Shown: in pieces, positions 7,148 through 7,860 of the stretch
Layout: each line of letters begins with the position of its first letter
How positions within the stretch are numbered: position 1 is the first letter of the stretch
Assembly (NCBI GenBank): GCA_007129635.1
Contig: SKVE01000827.1
Location: forward strand, 1 to 7,860
Length of the DNA stretch: 7,860 nucleotides
Reading direction: 5' to 3'
Source of the DNA: Planctomycetaceae bacterium
GTDB lineage: Bacteria > Planctomycetota > Planctomycetia > Pirellulales > Pirellulaceae
Made by a program: the position numbers and the translations under genes
Notes under the pieces: model-generated
Told to the model about the DNA's origin: nothing
Database searches by the model: none
Seen by the model: only the letters and a program-made list of their open reading frames with translations

Positions 7148-7858
7148 TCAGCCCGCTTCAGAAGCGTCTGGCGTGGCTCTGTCCGACACCGCGTTCGCCG
7201 ATGGGCCGTCCTTTGGTGCGGTCTGGTCGGCCGCGTTGCGTTCGGGCGGTTGGCGAGTTGGCTCTGGCTTGGGAGCCGACTCTGGCTTGGCGGCGGCCGG
7301 CGTCTGTTTTTTCTCTGGCGGCTGCGGTTTCGGCTGGTCCGGTTCCGGTTTGCCTCGCGGTGCGAAAATCAGTACCGTCACGGCACCGCCGATCACCAGC
7401 ATCAAACTGGCGTAGAACAGCGACGTGGTCTGCTGGTAGGTACCCTCGTGCAGGATCGTGGCAAACGTATTGACCACCGGGGCGCCGCCGAAGACCAACG
7501 GCATCACGTAGATCGGCTTGCCACCAAAGTTAAACGCCATAATGATCCCCAACGCCCCGAGGGCGCCAGCCGCACCACCCGCCAATGACCAAGCGGTGCC
7601 ATGGAACGTCCACCCCCCCGGTTCCACAAACACCTGCATCAACGTTAACGGAGCCAGGACGGCGATCACAAAGTACGCCAGCCCCACACACAAAAAGGGC
7701 CTGAGCCGACTGCCCGCCATCTTCATCTGACCCTTATGCAGCACCGGCCCGTAAGCGCCCCAGCTGACTACGGCCATCGCGATCGAGAACACGATCATCG
7801 GAAAGTTCGGTTCGGCGGCGACCGTGTCCGCAGGCAGGTCCTCCGGTGCCGTGACGCC
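7148..7858 (-). CDS. Integral membrane protein, five helices plus Pro-rich tail, DMT/sugar-uptake-like (5' end outside window)
   Basis: The frame is open to the right edge; 236 residues are visible. The first 20 are acidic and polar (GVTAPEDLPADTVAAEPNFP), then five hydrophobic helices follow at about 21-40 (MIVFSIAMAVVSWGAYGPVL), 53-77, 87-110 (SLAGGAAGALGALGIIMAFN), 114-136 and 146-167. Residues 168-236 are a hydrophilic tail rich in Pro, Lys, Glu and Ala (KPEPDQPKPQPPEKKQ and similar). The WGxYGPVLHKGQ start and Gly/Ala-packed helix 3 recall one half of drug/metabolite transporters or the glucose/rhamnose uptake families, which normally have ten helices. No in-frame ATG, GTG or TTG lies between 7798 and the edge; an ATG exists at 7798 but would start inside the first helix and drop the polar lead, so the true start is more likely just outside. 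The gene is the first visible one of the minus-strand unit with larC and tyrA. Substrate is unknown. Confidence 0.75.
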   Translation of the reverse strand, partial: GVTAPEDLPADTVAAEPNFPMIVFSIAMAVVSWGAYGPVLHKGQMKMAGSRLRPFLCVGLAYFVIAVLAPLTLMQVFVEPGGWTFHGTAWSLAGGAAGALGALGIIMAFNFGGKPIYVMPLVFGGAPVVNTFATILHEGTYQQTTSLFYASLMLVIGGAVTVLIFAPRGKPEPDQPKPQPPEKKQTPAAAKPESAPKPEPTRQPPERNAADQTAPKDGPSANAVSDRATPDASEAG

Positions 7859-7860
7859 GA

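Noticed and set aside
6739..7473. Plus-strand open frame of 244 codons opposite the larC start and the membrane protein
   Set aside because: It crosses two real minus-strand genes and the gap between them, and its sequence has no family features.

Overview
The window reads as chromosomal DNA of a GC-rich planctomycete, most likely of the Pirellulaceae type. This is inferred from style, not from a marker gene. The clues are a sulfatase-family protein next to a very large secreted protein with a glycoside-hydrolase-like barrel, a 5-helix drug/metabolite-transporter-like membrane protein with a Pro-rich tail, and a sharp TATAAT-type promoter with weak ribosome-binding signals. No rRNA, tRNA, CRISPR, transposase or phage gene was seen.

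Left half, plus strand: positions 2-646 hold the C-terminal part of a sulfatase-superfamily protein that has lost the usual metal-binding Asp-His/Asn pair. A 114-base gap follows with a perfect TATAAT at 709-714. Then comes a 1364-residue exported protein (761-4855). It has a signal peptide, N-terminal beta-rich domains, a TIM-barrel glycosidase-like centre, a carbohydrate-binding-like beta-sandwich and a Pro/Ala-rich tail.

Centre: the plus-strand and minus-strand genes converge on a 192-base gap. Nearly all of its right half is a 101-base inverted-repeat element (4930-5030). It has 22-base perfect arms, a GC-rich inner hairpin and a possible TAA target duplication. It looks like a miniature mobile or REP-like element and could also act as a two-way terminator.

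Right half, minus strand, apparently one transcription unit read from right to left: a membrane protein cut by the window edge (7148-7858), larC for nickel-pincer cofactor synthesis (5914-7092, TTG start with a strong Shine-Dalgarno), then tyrA prephenate dehydrogenase (5048-5917), whose ATG overlaps the larC stop as ATGA. No lactate racemase (larA), larB or larE is in the window, so the LarC client enzyme is elsewhere. The tyrA link is probably one of co-transcription, not pathway. The most interesting items are the degenerate sulfatase, the large uncharacterised secreted protein, the hairpin element and the larC-tyrA coupling. No clearly new defence or mobile system is visible.
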